Below, in pieces: positions 22,536-32,066 of a stretch of DNA of 64,000 bases; position 1 is the stretch's first letter, and each line of letters starts with the position of its first letter. The notes under the pieces were generated by a model, which ran no database searches, was not told the origin of the DNA, and worked only from the letters and a program-made list of their open reading frames with translations. The stretch is taken from the NCBI GenBank assembly GCA_963978545.1, contig OZ021721.1:107034366-107098365 (forward strand), given 5' to 3'. Made by a program: the position numbers and the translations under genes. This stretch comes from Linyphia triangularis (Eukaryota > Arthropoda > Arachnida > Araneae > Linyphiidae).

Positions 22536-23000
22536 TGTTGCACAAATTGTCTGTATATATTGTAAATAGTGACGTATTATTTCAAAATTCTATTGTAATT
22601 TATTTTTATCCAATTTTATTTAGTAATTAATAGCGATTATACAAGTTAGAAAAAGGTGGCAACACCTGAAGTAATCGAGACGTTTCGAGAAATTTCTTTC
22701 CGATGAATTGGCTGGAAATTTCGAGAATGTCTCACGCGCTTGTTTATAAAAAGACTGGAGAACGGGAAAGTTTTCAGATTGACTTCGGAGTTCGTTGAAA
22801 GCTGATCGCTTTATTTACCTATTGGAGTGAGCTTGTATAATCGCTGAATTCGAAGTTATTTTTGTTGAAGCTTGTGTTGAAGCTTGAGAGTAATTAAACT
22901 GTTGACTGTGAATAAATTTTGTGAGTTTTCTGAAGAGAGAATAAATATTTTATACCGTGAAAACTGTGCCATCATTGCCTCAGTGGAAAAATTCGTAACA
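22536..23000 (+). repeat. 3' LTR of element 1
   Basis: 465 bp, same sequence by eye as 17069-17533, including TATA box and AATAAA signals. Confidence 0.95.
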
Positions 23001-23004
23001 ATAT

Positions 23005-23335
23005 AATGTGAAATTGGACAAAATTAGCTCGGTAAATTTTACAATGAAGATGCGTCTTTCAATGAAGCTAATTCACATAACCTCTGGAGACCTGAGCTTG
23101 CAAGATTTTTTTCAATTTTTTTTTTTTTTTTCTTCCTTTTTTGGGGATCAAATAACAAAAATAATTGACCTTAAAAAAATTTATTGGCAAAAAAAATTGC
23201 AAAATGTCCATTTAAATGGACATTCGGTTTATATACAACACAAAATTCAAATCTATTTGAATGACTTTTTAAATTGACATATCACATAAAAATCACATTT
23301 GAGATCAGTTTTAATTATTATCACTTGATGAATCA

Positions 23336-23378
<43 letters not shown>

Positions 23379-23890
23379 TGGATTAATTAATTATTGCAAT
23401 AATAGACTAGAAACCGTATTTAGTTCAAAATATGAAAAATTTATAAACGAAGCAGTAGAATAATGTAAACACTGATAAAGCAGTGTTGCCACTGTTGTCT
23501 AGGTCTAAAATAATGCAAGGAACAAGAAATATAGTAGGTACCATTTGAGTAGAGAAAGTAGAGGGAATTCAAAAGTGTGTCCATTTAAGTGAACGCCCGG
23601 TCTCTAGAGGATATAACAATTTCAATGAATTGTGGGATTTGTTAGTGCATTTTAAAACATTCAAATCGTATTAGTTAGTGAAGATAATTTAACTGTCTAA
23701 GAATTTAACCACTCATAACAGCTACAAAAATAAAACCCAAATTTAAAGTTTGTTTGACGTTCACCAACGAAAATGAATCTTACAACTGTCAAGGATGTTA
23801 GTTCTTCAATCCCTTCCTCTCTTGCTTGCTTGCTTATTCTATTCCACGTTACTTCCGTCCAGATTGTATCCCTTTCTTTCTTGCTTGCTT
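23005..23890. other. Intergenic stretch with a palindrome and a 40-nt A run
   Basis: A perfect 22-bp palindrome lies at 23203-23224 (half-site AATGTCCATTT). A related phrase, TGTCCATTTAAGTGAACG, is at about 23578. An uninterrupted run of 40 A lies at 23337-23376. No gene seen. Confidence 0.5.
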
Positions 23891-23898
23891 ATTCTATA

Positions 23899-24706
23899 CA
23901 GGACCCGATTTAGAATTTTTTTTACTGTAGGCCCAACATTCAGAGAGGGGCCCCCCAATAGCAAATATTTATTTCCTTACGTCACAATATTACCAGATTA
24001 AGCTACATTCGTTAAGACTAACTCTTTACAATTAAAACTCATAGTTTACTTTCACATGATTTTTTTGTTATAATTAGTATGATCTTGATTTCCTCAAAAC
24101 TTTTGGAATTAATCAAGACCCCCCCCATGAACACTGATTTTAAAGCACACTTTCCTGTATTTTAAACTTACATTTTACCACAAGGTCCACAAATTATATA
24201 ATACTAAAGATTAATTAATTTTATAACAATAATTGTAAATAATACAAAGTAACCTTTCCACTGTCTTCACGATCTCACCAAAAAGGAGGGCCAAAAAAAG
24301 TTTTAAAAAAAGTCCACGGGAGAGCCTGCAAACCAACCAATCACAAAGACTCTCATTTCATAATATAAGTTGTATATGGTTGGTTGGTGAACATCTCTTT
24401 ACAAGAGGCGAGAGAAGGAGAACAGCGGTGTAAAGCCCTCGTCTCCGTGTACATATGAAGAAGTTGTATATAATTGGCTGAACCGGAAAGATTTGCTTAA
24501 TTAAGTTTTATTAGGTTAATCTATCTAACTTAACTCTGTGACTATAAAAAATATGGAATTTGCGGATGAGTAACTAAAAAAATTTTATTATTTTTGTTCA
24601 GTACTTCCCATAAAAAGACCATTATATTTAAAATTTTCAGAAAACTTTCAAAATTTGGGGGCCCCTAGGCCCGGGCCTAGTGGGCCAAATGGTAAATCAG
24701 TCCCTG
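23899..24706. mobile_element. hAT-like non-autonomous element, long copy (808 bp)
   Basis: Inverted ends CAGGACCCGATTTA and TAAATCAGTCCCTG, with a perfect 8-bp target duplication, ATTCTATA, at 23891-23898 and 24707-24714. Eight-base duplications and CAGGG-type ends are diagnostic of hAT. It is the same family as 54498-54895 in opposite orientation. It carries about 410-425 bp (about 24098-24523) absent from that copy. No transposase was recognised. Confidence 0.9.
24378..24452 (-). mobile_element. SINE-like fragment with (GGTT)n end
   Basis: Starts GGTTGGTTGGTGAAC, the mirror of a (CCAA)n SINE tail. It lies inside the extra part of the hAT-like element. The body (CTCGTCTCCGTG) is not SINE-A or SINE-B, so it may be a third family. 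Confidence 0.4.
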
Positions 24707-24714
24707 ATTCTATA

Positions 24715-25278
24715 CCACATTACTTCCGTCTAGAATGTAAATCACTTTAATTAAATCTTCAACAAAAGCAGTTGTACAAGTACTGAAATAAAAGTACTTG
24801 ATTTAATTTCTAAATTTTAGAGAGATCTGAAAGACTACTTCTACTGCCCATAGTAACAAATTCGAGAATTTCTCATACGCGAATGAATTCTCTTTTTGAA
24901 ACTATCTCGATCACAAGGGTTATTTCAGTGTCTTTCAGGTATGCTTATCTCAGTCCTTCAGCAATACTTCCCCAAACGAGGTTAGTAACAGCGTCAAAAC
25001 GTGATAAATGTTTGATAAATGCTATTGCTCAATTCTGATCCGAGGCAGAATAGTATTTGTACTTCCTTTTTCAGGAAAGGGAAGATACGTAAACTAAATA
25101 CCACATAACTTTTTCAAGGAAATATAATTATTGATTATTTAAAGCTCTCGGAACCACGCTTCGTTCAGAAAACTGATTTCCGATGGTTAAAAAATGGCAA
25201 TTTAAAAAAACGAACAATATATAAAGTTAAAAAAAAAAAACGTGTATTAAAATTAAAATGTGTACCAAGTTTGTTGTG
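24715..25278. other. AT-rich intergenic stretch
   Basis: No gene or repeat recognised. Confidence 0.4.
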
Positions 25279-25280
25279 TA

Positions 25281-25514
25281 CAGGTTGATTATAATAAAAG
25301 TTAAACTTTCCAAAAACTGTAAAAAAAACACTGGTCAGAATGACCTGAATAAACGCAAAGAAGGGGAAAGTGGTATGGCCATAAGGAAAAAACTATTTCA
25401 AAATTTTTTTTTCTTATGACATACCATTTTCCCTTCTTTGCATATATTCAGGTCATTTTGACCAGTGGCTCTTTTTTTTTGCAACTTTTTGAATGTTGAA
25501 CTTTAATTATCCTG
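25281..25514. mobile_element. Fold-back MITE (CAGGTTGATTA ends), copy 1
   Basis: The 234-bp near-palindrome begins CAGGTTGATTATAATAAAAG and ends with the mirror ...AATTATCCTG, flanked by TA (25279-25280 and 25515-25516). Inner arms pair ACTGGTCAGAATGACCTGAA with its mirror. TA duplication suggests a Tc1/mariner-type source. Related copy at 27518-27773. Confidence 0.75.
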
Positions 25515-25516
25515 TA

Positions 25517-25890
25517 TACCGTGTTTATCCTTCATTGGACGCTTTTGATCTGACAGGCACAAGTCAGTTTGCCGCCTCACTCCGCCGACTAGTGTTAGGT
25601 CAAATAAATGGGGATATTATTTTTTTTCAGAAACTTTAGTATCTTTTGAGACTCTTTATAACGATGCTCATCATTAGGAAGTGGTATAAGTGAACTTAAT
25701 TGTGTGGTTTTTAGGTTTATTTTTTACGTGGATCATCAATCACATTGGGCCGAAACTCAAAGGTCAACATATTGGGACCTAAGGGAGGTTGTATTAAAAA
25801 TAACTGTTATTGTAACTGTAAGATATTTATAAATGAACGAGCGTCAGGTTTCAGTGGTCTTTTCGTATTTCGTCTCCTAATAAAGTATTA
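25517..25890. other. Intergenic stretch
   Basis: No recognisable gene. Short open frames overlap the neighbouring MITE and are not supported. Confidence 0.4.
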
Positions 25891-25895
25891 TTTAA

Positions 25896-26097
25896 CCCTT
25901 TGCACTCCAGTGGCGCCTCTCAGGCGCCACACGATTGGATGCCAAACCACGAGAGGACCATTAGGTGTGATGCGGAAATTCGATGCAAGGCCAATGACTG
26001 TTTAGTTTCTATAAAGCAAATCCATAAACACCAGCCGAACCTAAATTGTCTCGAGTTGCTGATTCCTCCGCGCGAAAAAGGCCTGGAGTGCAAAGGG
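25896..26097. mobile_element. piggyBac-type MITE, copy 2
   Basis: A 202-bp element nearly identical to 14634-14837, same orientation, TTAA at 25892-25895 and 26098-26101. The same GTGGCGCCT/AGGCGCCAC hairpin is present. Confidence 0.85.
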
Positions 26098-26101
26098 TTA
26101 A

Positions 26102-27061
26102 GTAATAATACTTTGGTTCATACTCAATGGCGGCTGTTGAATGGGCAGTATCCCTTGCTTATTTGAACCCTGGTCACATTAATATGTCAGAGTAATAATG
26201 ATATTGTTTTATTGTGGAGTTTCTATAAAGTATTTTTTTTTTTAAATCTTAAGACAATTTAAAATGGTTATTGCCAGCATAGTACCGGCTATTGTTGGTG
26301 GAACAACATTTCTCTTGCCACAAATCCACGAAAATGAAAATCACAACAACCATTGCAAAAAAAAGCTTTTCCCAAGGGAAAATACTTGCAATTTCACATG
26401 ACATACCGTACGAAAAGAAGTTTACAACAAGCCCAAATTTAAATTTGTCGCCAACAACAATGTTTTCAAACCAGTTAGTATGGAGACAAATTCATAAGAC
26501 CTATTCCATTATCCATATTTTCCTTTATTCTTTAATGCATAATACGCCTGTAGTATCTTTTTACTTTGTTGTTGCCGGAAAAACAAATTCCCTAGATAGA
26601 AAATAGCATTGAAAACTTGTTGCAATTGGAACATTATTTAAGGTTTATAAATACTTGTGTTAATCATCCTCAACACAAAAAAAAAAAATCCGTTTACTTT
26701 ATTATTTAAATAATAAAGCTTTGGCGTACTAAGCAAAATCTTGTAGGTTTTTTTGGCGATTTTACTTTATCAAAAGTACTTTATTAAATCTTATGGTTTA
26801 AAGTATTTTTATTTTAGTCATTTATATTTACAATCTAAATATTCAATTATAGCTTTACCCCCACTAAAATTTAAATCTTACAGTTCAATTAAGTAGTAAC
26901 GAAATTGGTTTGGTTCAAAATGATTTTAAACCAATTATTTAAATTGTTTTTTAAAAGAATTAATAAATTATTGAAATGCTGGTTTTGTTTTTTTCTATTT
27001 GATTTGAAATTATTTGAGAAAAAATAATAGGATATTTTTTATGACCTACTAGGTCTGAATA
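26102..27061. other. AT-rich intergenic stretch
   Basis: A 104-codon open frame at 26292-26606 shows no domain that I recognise and no nearby splice or promoter signal; not called as a gene. Confidence 0.4.
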
Positions 27062-27240
27062 ACCGACTAAACGGTATAGTGGTTAGCATGCTAGCTTCTA
27101 GACCGTGAGGTTGTGGGTTCGAGTCCCGTGTAAGGCATGGGTGTTTGTAAATGTATGTTGGCTTGACAAATGACGAATGTTTCGGCGCATTATAGCCCTC
27201 GTGTTGCTGACGGCGCCAGATAATCTGAAAACCAACCAAC
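27062..27240 (+). mobile_element. SINE-A copy 2
   Basis: Plus-strand copy. tRNA-like head with A box TATAGTGGTTAGCATGC and B box GGGTTCGAGTCCCG, the body phrase TTTCGGCGCATTATAGCCC, and the tail CCAACCAAC. No clear target duplication. Confidence 0.85.
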
Positions 27241-27517
27241 TATCCCTGTTTACTTAACACCTCATTCACACACCTTCTTCTAGATATGTCCTTTTTTCAG
27301 TTAGAGAAAATGCCGATATTAGAGGAATGCGATAATCAGATATTAGATGCAATCAAGTAACAGATATTTCACTAAACTAAGATAATCAAAATAACATTAG
27401 TACGTGCTAATTGATCATTACAGATGAAAAAAGATTGTTTGCATATTGAATCATATTGTGAGATGAAAGTCAACTTCAATGTTAAAACTCAGTAAACACA
27501 GCAGGTTATTTTATGGG

Positions 27518-27773
27518 CAGGGTGATTACAAATAAAGTTCAACTTTCAAAAAGCTTCAGAAGATGCATTAAAAAAAGAATCACTTGTCAGAATGACTTGA
27601 ATATATGCGAAGAGGGAATGGTATGACATAAGAAAAAAACTACTTCGAACTATTTTTTTTTATGACATACCATTTCCTTCTTCGAGGTTATTCGTGCCAA
27701 ATTTCAGGTCATTCTGACAAGTGGTTCTTTTTTAAAGCTTTTTGAAAGTTCAACTTTAATTATAATCACCTTG
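27518..27773. mobile_element. Fold-back MITE (CAGGGTGATTA ends), copy 2
   Basis: Near-palindrome beginning CAGGGTGATTACAAATAAAG and ending ...ATAATCACCTTG. It shares inner blocks with 25281-25514 (TGTCAGAATGACTTGAATAT; ATGACATACCATTT). No clear TA duplication on this copy. Confidence 0.7.
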
Positions 27774-27802
27774 TGTTTAAAAAGATAAGGAAAGTAATCT
27801 TG

Positions 27803-27982
27803 GTTGGTTGTATTCAGATTATCTGGCGTCATTAGCAACACGAGGGTTATAATGCTCCTAAACATTCGTCATTTGACAAGCCAACATACATTTACAAACA
27901 CCCATGCCTAACACGGGACTCGAACCCGCAACCTCGCGGTCTAGAAGCTAGCACGCTAACCACTATACCGTTTGGTCGACTG
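27803..27982 (-). mobile_element. SINE-A copy 3
   Basis: Minus-strand copy with intact A and B boxes and a (CCAA)n tail. Perfect 12-bp target duplication, AAAGTAATCTTG, at 27791-27802 and 27983-27994. Confidence 0.9.
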
Positions 27983-27994
27983 AAAGTAATCTTG

Positions 27995-29055
27995 AAATTC
28001 CTGCATTTATGAAAACATTTAAAAAAAAATAGAATTATGCACAGTTTCTTATTTAGTACAAACGTACTTCTTACATAAAAAGAAAACAAAGTCCCCATAA
28101 TTTCTCCTCAACCGTCTAAAGAAAGCTGCTCCACAAAAAGCGCAGAGATCTGTAAATGAAGAGCTAATCCGTTTAAAAATTGTTACTAGGTCAGTAGGTG
28201 GCCTGCTCTTTCCAACTTCTTCAAGCGCCCTTGAGTTTTGTTTTGTTTTTTTATCTCGAAATGATACAATGTAAAAAGAAGTTCTTGAAATTACAAAGAA
28301 AATGGATAGCAGAGTTTGGCCATGAAATAAACTTTAGGAGCAATATAAACAGCGACAATGATGCTTTAGATATCGCGATTTATTGATAATTTAGATTTTC
28401 AATAGATTTAAAGTATTTTGAAGATTTCGTAATCAATAAATGAGTTTACTGTTAGAGTGGTGTAAGTAACATTTTCAACAATTCTGACTTGTGTCTAAAA
28501 ATACAATCTAGAAAACGAAAAAAATGAAAGAAAAAAAATGGGAAACAAGTCATAACCTCAATTATTCTCCACCAGGCTGCAGCACAAAAATAGACAAATA
28601 ACCAAAACAAATGGTTTGCTAAAAGTAATTCTTTTAGTTTCTCAAAATGAAGATTAACTGACTTACACCACCCTAACTAACCTAATATTAATAACCCCTC
28701 AATTCTTATTTAGCTCTTTGTCTCGATTCGAGACGGTCAAATCCCCCTCCTCCGAAATTGTGGGAAATCTTCTTTCACCCCTTCCCCTTCTTTTTTTGTG
28801 TAACTTGTTATAAGTATTTACATTAAAAACTATTCATGTCATTGATGTAATACGAGTCTGAGTCTCTTGATTCTGAAAAAATTTCAAACGGAAAAATTTG
28901 CTTTATGTTGATAGCTAAATTTTCGACACTCTCAATAACTACGATTTACATTTATGAAACCCACTGATCTCTAACTTTTGGATACCCAATAATCGGTTTC
29001 TTCTTTGCAAGCAGATGAAGACCATATGAACACTCCCCTCCATCATTTATGCTAC
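27995..29055. other. AT-rich intergenic stretch
   Basis: No gene seen; short frames only. Confidence 0.4.
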
Positions 29056-29059
29056 TTAA

Positions 29060-29211
29060 CACATTGTTAACCGGCATTTTTTCTGAGAATTTATCTCATG
29101 TCACCGGCTGTTATTTCGTAATTGGCCAGGCTTGGGGCCCCAAAATGTTCAAAGTTGTTGTAGTTAAATTGAGGCGTTCCATGAGACAAGGGCGAATCCG
29201 CTAGTCCCTTT

Positions 29212-29244
<33 letters not shown>

Positions 29245-29924
29245 TTTAATAGAAAGCCTTGTTATTGAAGAGCTAAGTTTGGTTGGTTGGTGTAATTTTC
29301 TGGCGCAAAAGAGAAGAACTAAGGAATACATCAAGATGGTTTATTCGTCCTTTCTGTTTGAAGCTTTGGCATGTAGAACTTGAGCGCACAAGTAGTGAGA
29401 AACAGCAAAACTTTTCTTTGATTTTTTTTTCTTGAAGTACAGTTTTGGTGAATTCGCCCTTGTGGCATGGAACGCCTCAATTGAACACTGGGTTCTTTTT
29501 TAACATTTTTAATTACGTTTTGAACACAAACAAACAATAAACTTTAACTGATTTTAAGGTAGCAGTCGTTAAACAACTAAATCTCGGAAAAATAGTAAAA
29601 TTAAGGTGAATTACATTTTGGTTGATTTTTTGTTGTGTGATTTTGGACTTTAGAAAATGGCTATCAATAAACTTGCAGAATAAAGACGAATATCCTTCTG
29701 GCAAACACTGTCAATATAACTATCGGGCGCCCTCTTCAAAATTTTGAATAAGGCCCCGAAAACATGATGTGCTTTGGGTCCCGAGGGATGCAAGTCAGGC
29801 CTTGACCAGCTCACTGAGAAAATAAACGTTGATGCGAAAAAAGCGCATCACGAGTTAACTCGTGACCGGTCGGCAACTTTTGGCCATGAAAACGCGAGTT
29901 AACTCGTGACCGGTCAACAATGTG
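29060..29924. mobile_element. TTAA-flanked non-autonomous element (865 bp), piggyBac-like
   Basis: Inverted ends CACATTGTTAACCGG / CACATTGTTGACCGG, flanked by TTAA (29056-29059, 29925-29928). Inside the right end are two copies of the palindromic phrase CGAGTTAACTCGTGACCGGTC (about 29851-29918) and a hairpin GATGCG-AAAAAA... near 29832. A 30-bp inverted pair (TTGAGGCGTTCCATG near 29172; mirror near 29465) lies inside, with a (TTA)n run at 29213-29243 and a SINE-tail fragment at about 29280. The ends differ from the 200-bp MITE family. Superfamily assignment rests on TTAA only. Confidence 0.7.
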
Positions 29925-30004
29925 TTAATAGGTTGCCTATGATTATAAACACATTCTAACTTGTTTGAGGGGAGAGGGAAGATTATGGTGACTGTTAATG
30001 GTTC

Positions 30005-30519
30005 TGTGGCGGACATGTTCTGGTGCATTCACACAAAGGCAATAGCAATGGGAAATCTCAATCAGCAGCATATGGTGTTTTCTTGAGTTCCTTTCTCAGA
30101 AGACATTCCATTCCAGGTCATCCATACCACCCAACTTGAGATTTTTCCCATCCTATTATAAAAGATCCGTATCCCACGTGATACCAAACCAACCAATGGT
30201 GTACAGCCTTTTCCTCATTCTAAATTGATTCTTGTTAAAGTAACATCTCTGTTTTACACTCGGCTACGAAAATTCATGAGCACCAGACATGCGGCCTCAT
30301 TGCTCCTCTACGAAGTTTCTGATCACTTGTACATAATATGATTTAGTTTATTAGAAATAGAATGTAGCCACGTAAATAGTGTGATTAAATTGTTTTGTTA
30401 TCAAGATCCAGCCCATGATTTATCCAATATTTCATAACAAGAAAACAACCTTCTGATAGTCATTTTACCGGGGATCTTGTTACGTATCACTTACATTACA
30501 AACACACAAGACCCCGGCA
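30005..30519 (+). repeat. 5' LTR of element 2
   Basis: 515 bp, TGTGGCGGAC...ACCCCGGCA. TATA box TATAAAAG at 30160-30167. No standard AATAAA was seen. Confidence 0.95.
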
Positions 30520-30520
30520 G

Positions 30521-30537
30521 TGGTAACCCGGACAAAG
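30521..30537 (+). other. Primer-binding site of element 2 (tRNA-Trp-like)
   Basis: TGGTAACCCGGACAAAG begins one base after the LTR. It resembles, with a few mismatches, the complement of tryptophan tRNA 3' ends used by CsRn1 elements. Confidence 0.55.
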
Positions 30538-31238
30538 AACTTTCCTGTTATCTATCGTGGATGGTGTGACAAAATCCGATAGCACCATTGCCCGTGACGT
30601 ATCTTCTAGTTGCGAAATACCCCTGACCTACATTTGGTTTGGAGATTTCTTTCAATCCGTCTCCTATGAAACGGCAATGCTCTAATTCCAACTTCACCAC
30701 GGAAACTATGGCCTGACATCAACACTCCACCCCGGGAGAGCGAATTCCGTCCCCCGGCTCAACTACAGCATCATGGATCTCTCTTCCGTCCAAGCCTGAT
30801 CCCACTCCGAGACCACCCAACCCAAGTGTCATCTCAAGTTTCACAAAATCGCTTTGCAACACTTCTTCCGACACCGTTGCAGCAGTTTCTTTCTCCGCAG
30901 CGCTCATCTTTCGTCGTTCTCCCCATCTGTTTCGCAGCGCAGTGTTCATGTCGACGTATTTATACGAAGCTGGTGATCTTTCTGTGCACGTTGTTTGTGA
31001 AATTAGTGAGTTTTGAAAGGTGAAATACCCCGCAAAGTTTCTATTCACTACGATTAAGCATTTAGAGTTATTATACCAGGGTGGTTTTATTTTCATTTAT
31101 ACTTTATACTTATATATTTACTTGCTCATTATGGTACACCATTTTATCAGTTTCCATTTATTTTATGTGCTTATCATTTCTGTGTATTATTGATATTGTA
31201 TTTTTATGTATTAAGTAATTCCTATTTGTACTATCACT
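30538..31238 (+). other. Untranslated leader of element 2
   Basis: About 700 nt between the primer site and gag. It holds no open frame that I can support; small frames on either strand lack homology. Packaging signals would be expected here. Confidence 0.5.
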
Positions 31239-32066
31239 ATGCAAGGAAATAATGGTGACGAGGGGGTGCACAATGTGGACCCACCTCAAGCCGCTGCAGT
31301 AGCTTTAAAAATCCCTAATTTCTGGCGAAATAATGTTTCATTATATTTCAAACAAGTTGAATCTGCTTTTGAACTATCCAGAATAACATCTGATGATACT
31401 AAATATAATGCATTAGTAGCAACTATAGATTCAGATATCCTAGCGCACATTTCGGATGTTATTTTAAACACCCCAACAAATGATAAATATAACACTCTTA
31501 AAAATCGTTTAATAGCGGAATTTGCCGATTCTGATAGCCAACGGATTAAAAAACTTCTTTCTGATTTACCGTTGGGTGATAAAAAACCAAGCCTTTTGTT
31601 AAGAGAAATGAGAGAGCTTTCATCTGGTCAGTTGACAGATGATATTCTTAGAAATCTTTGGATGCAACGATTGCCTAAACAAGTGCAATCTATTCTTTCT
31701 GCTTCATCAGAAAGACTTCAGGAACTCGCTATGCTTGCTGATAAAATTCATGAGGTAACAAGCGATTCCTCGGTATTTTCTTTGGCAACAAATTCTGGTC
31801 AAAACTCTGTCACTGATCAGATCAAGGCCCTCACTGCTCAAGTGCAAAACCTAACAGAAAAAGTCGAGAAGCTATCATTCAATCGATCTCGTAACTTCTC
31901 TAAAAACAGATTCCAGAAACGAAATTTATCCCGATCTCCTAGCCGCCCACGGGATAACTCATATGATAGTACATCGGGCATGTGTTTTTATCATGCTCGT
32001 TTTCAGGATAAGGCAAAAAAATGCAATGCTCCATGCAACTACACCCCTCAGGGAAACCTGCAGTAG
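31239..32066 (+). CDS. Gag of element 2 with C-H-C-C zinc knuckle
   Basis: 275 residues, ATG start at 31239. Capsid-like part near the N terminus (KIPNFWRNNVSLYFKQVESAF), a coiled segment (DQIKALTAQVQNLTEKVEKL, about 191-210), a basic Arg/Ser-rich stretch, and a C-terminal knuckle with C249-X2-H252-X9-C262-X3-C266 (CFYHARFQDKAKKCNAPC). The usual retroviral type is CCHC; CHCC is known in CsRn1 elements. The A7 frameshift site falls between H252 and C262, so Gag-Pol loses the last two cysteines of this motif. No internal stop. Confidence 0.94.
   Translation: MQGNNGDEGVHNVDPPQAAAVALKIPNFWRNNVSLYFKQVESAFELSRITSDDTKYNALVATIDSDILAHISDVILNTPTNDKYNTLKNRLIAEFADSDSQRIKKLLSDLPLGDKKPSLLLREMRELSSGQLTDDILRNLWMQRLPKQVQSILSASSERLQELAMLADKIHEVTSDSSVFSLATNSGQNSVTDQIKALTAQVQNLTEKVEKLSFNRSRNFSKNRFQKRNLSRSPSRPRDNSYDSTSGMCFYHARFQDKAKKCNAPCNYTPQGNLQ
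32015..32021 (+). promoter_or_regulatory. Programmed -1 ribosomal frameshift site, element 2
   Basis: A AAA AAA in gag phase (codons Lys260-Lys261). The -1 frame is closed by TAA at 32009-32011 and open from 32012 into pol, so the heptamer lies right at the start of the gag/pol overlap (32012-32066). A 6-bp stem TAGCTG/CAGCTA (32064-32069 with 32085-32090) lies downstream but is rather far away. Confidence 0.75.

Larger units (their letters stand above)
17069..23000 (+). mobile_element. Ty3/gypsy LTR retrotransposon, element 1 (5.93 kb, full length)
   Basis: Order: LTR, tRNA primer site, gag, pol (protease, reverse transcriptase, RNase H, integrase), polypurine tract, LTR. The element is bounded by TGTT...AACA and by a 4-bp target duplication, ATAT, at 17065-17068 and 23001-23004. 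The protease-RT-RH-integrase order defines Ty3/gypsy. The LTRs look identical, so insertion was recent. No env-like frame follows pol. One in-frame stop in gag makes this copy probably non-autonomous. The clade is uncertain; overall layout suits a mdg1/412-like or related lineage. Confidence 0.96.

Noticed and set aside
26292..26606. 104-codon open frame
   Set aside because: No domain, no clear splice or promoter context, and lies in AT-rich DNA next to a MITE.
30719..31096. Open frame on the minus strand in the leader of element 2
   Set aside because: Antisense to the element, no recognisable domain; most likely chance.
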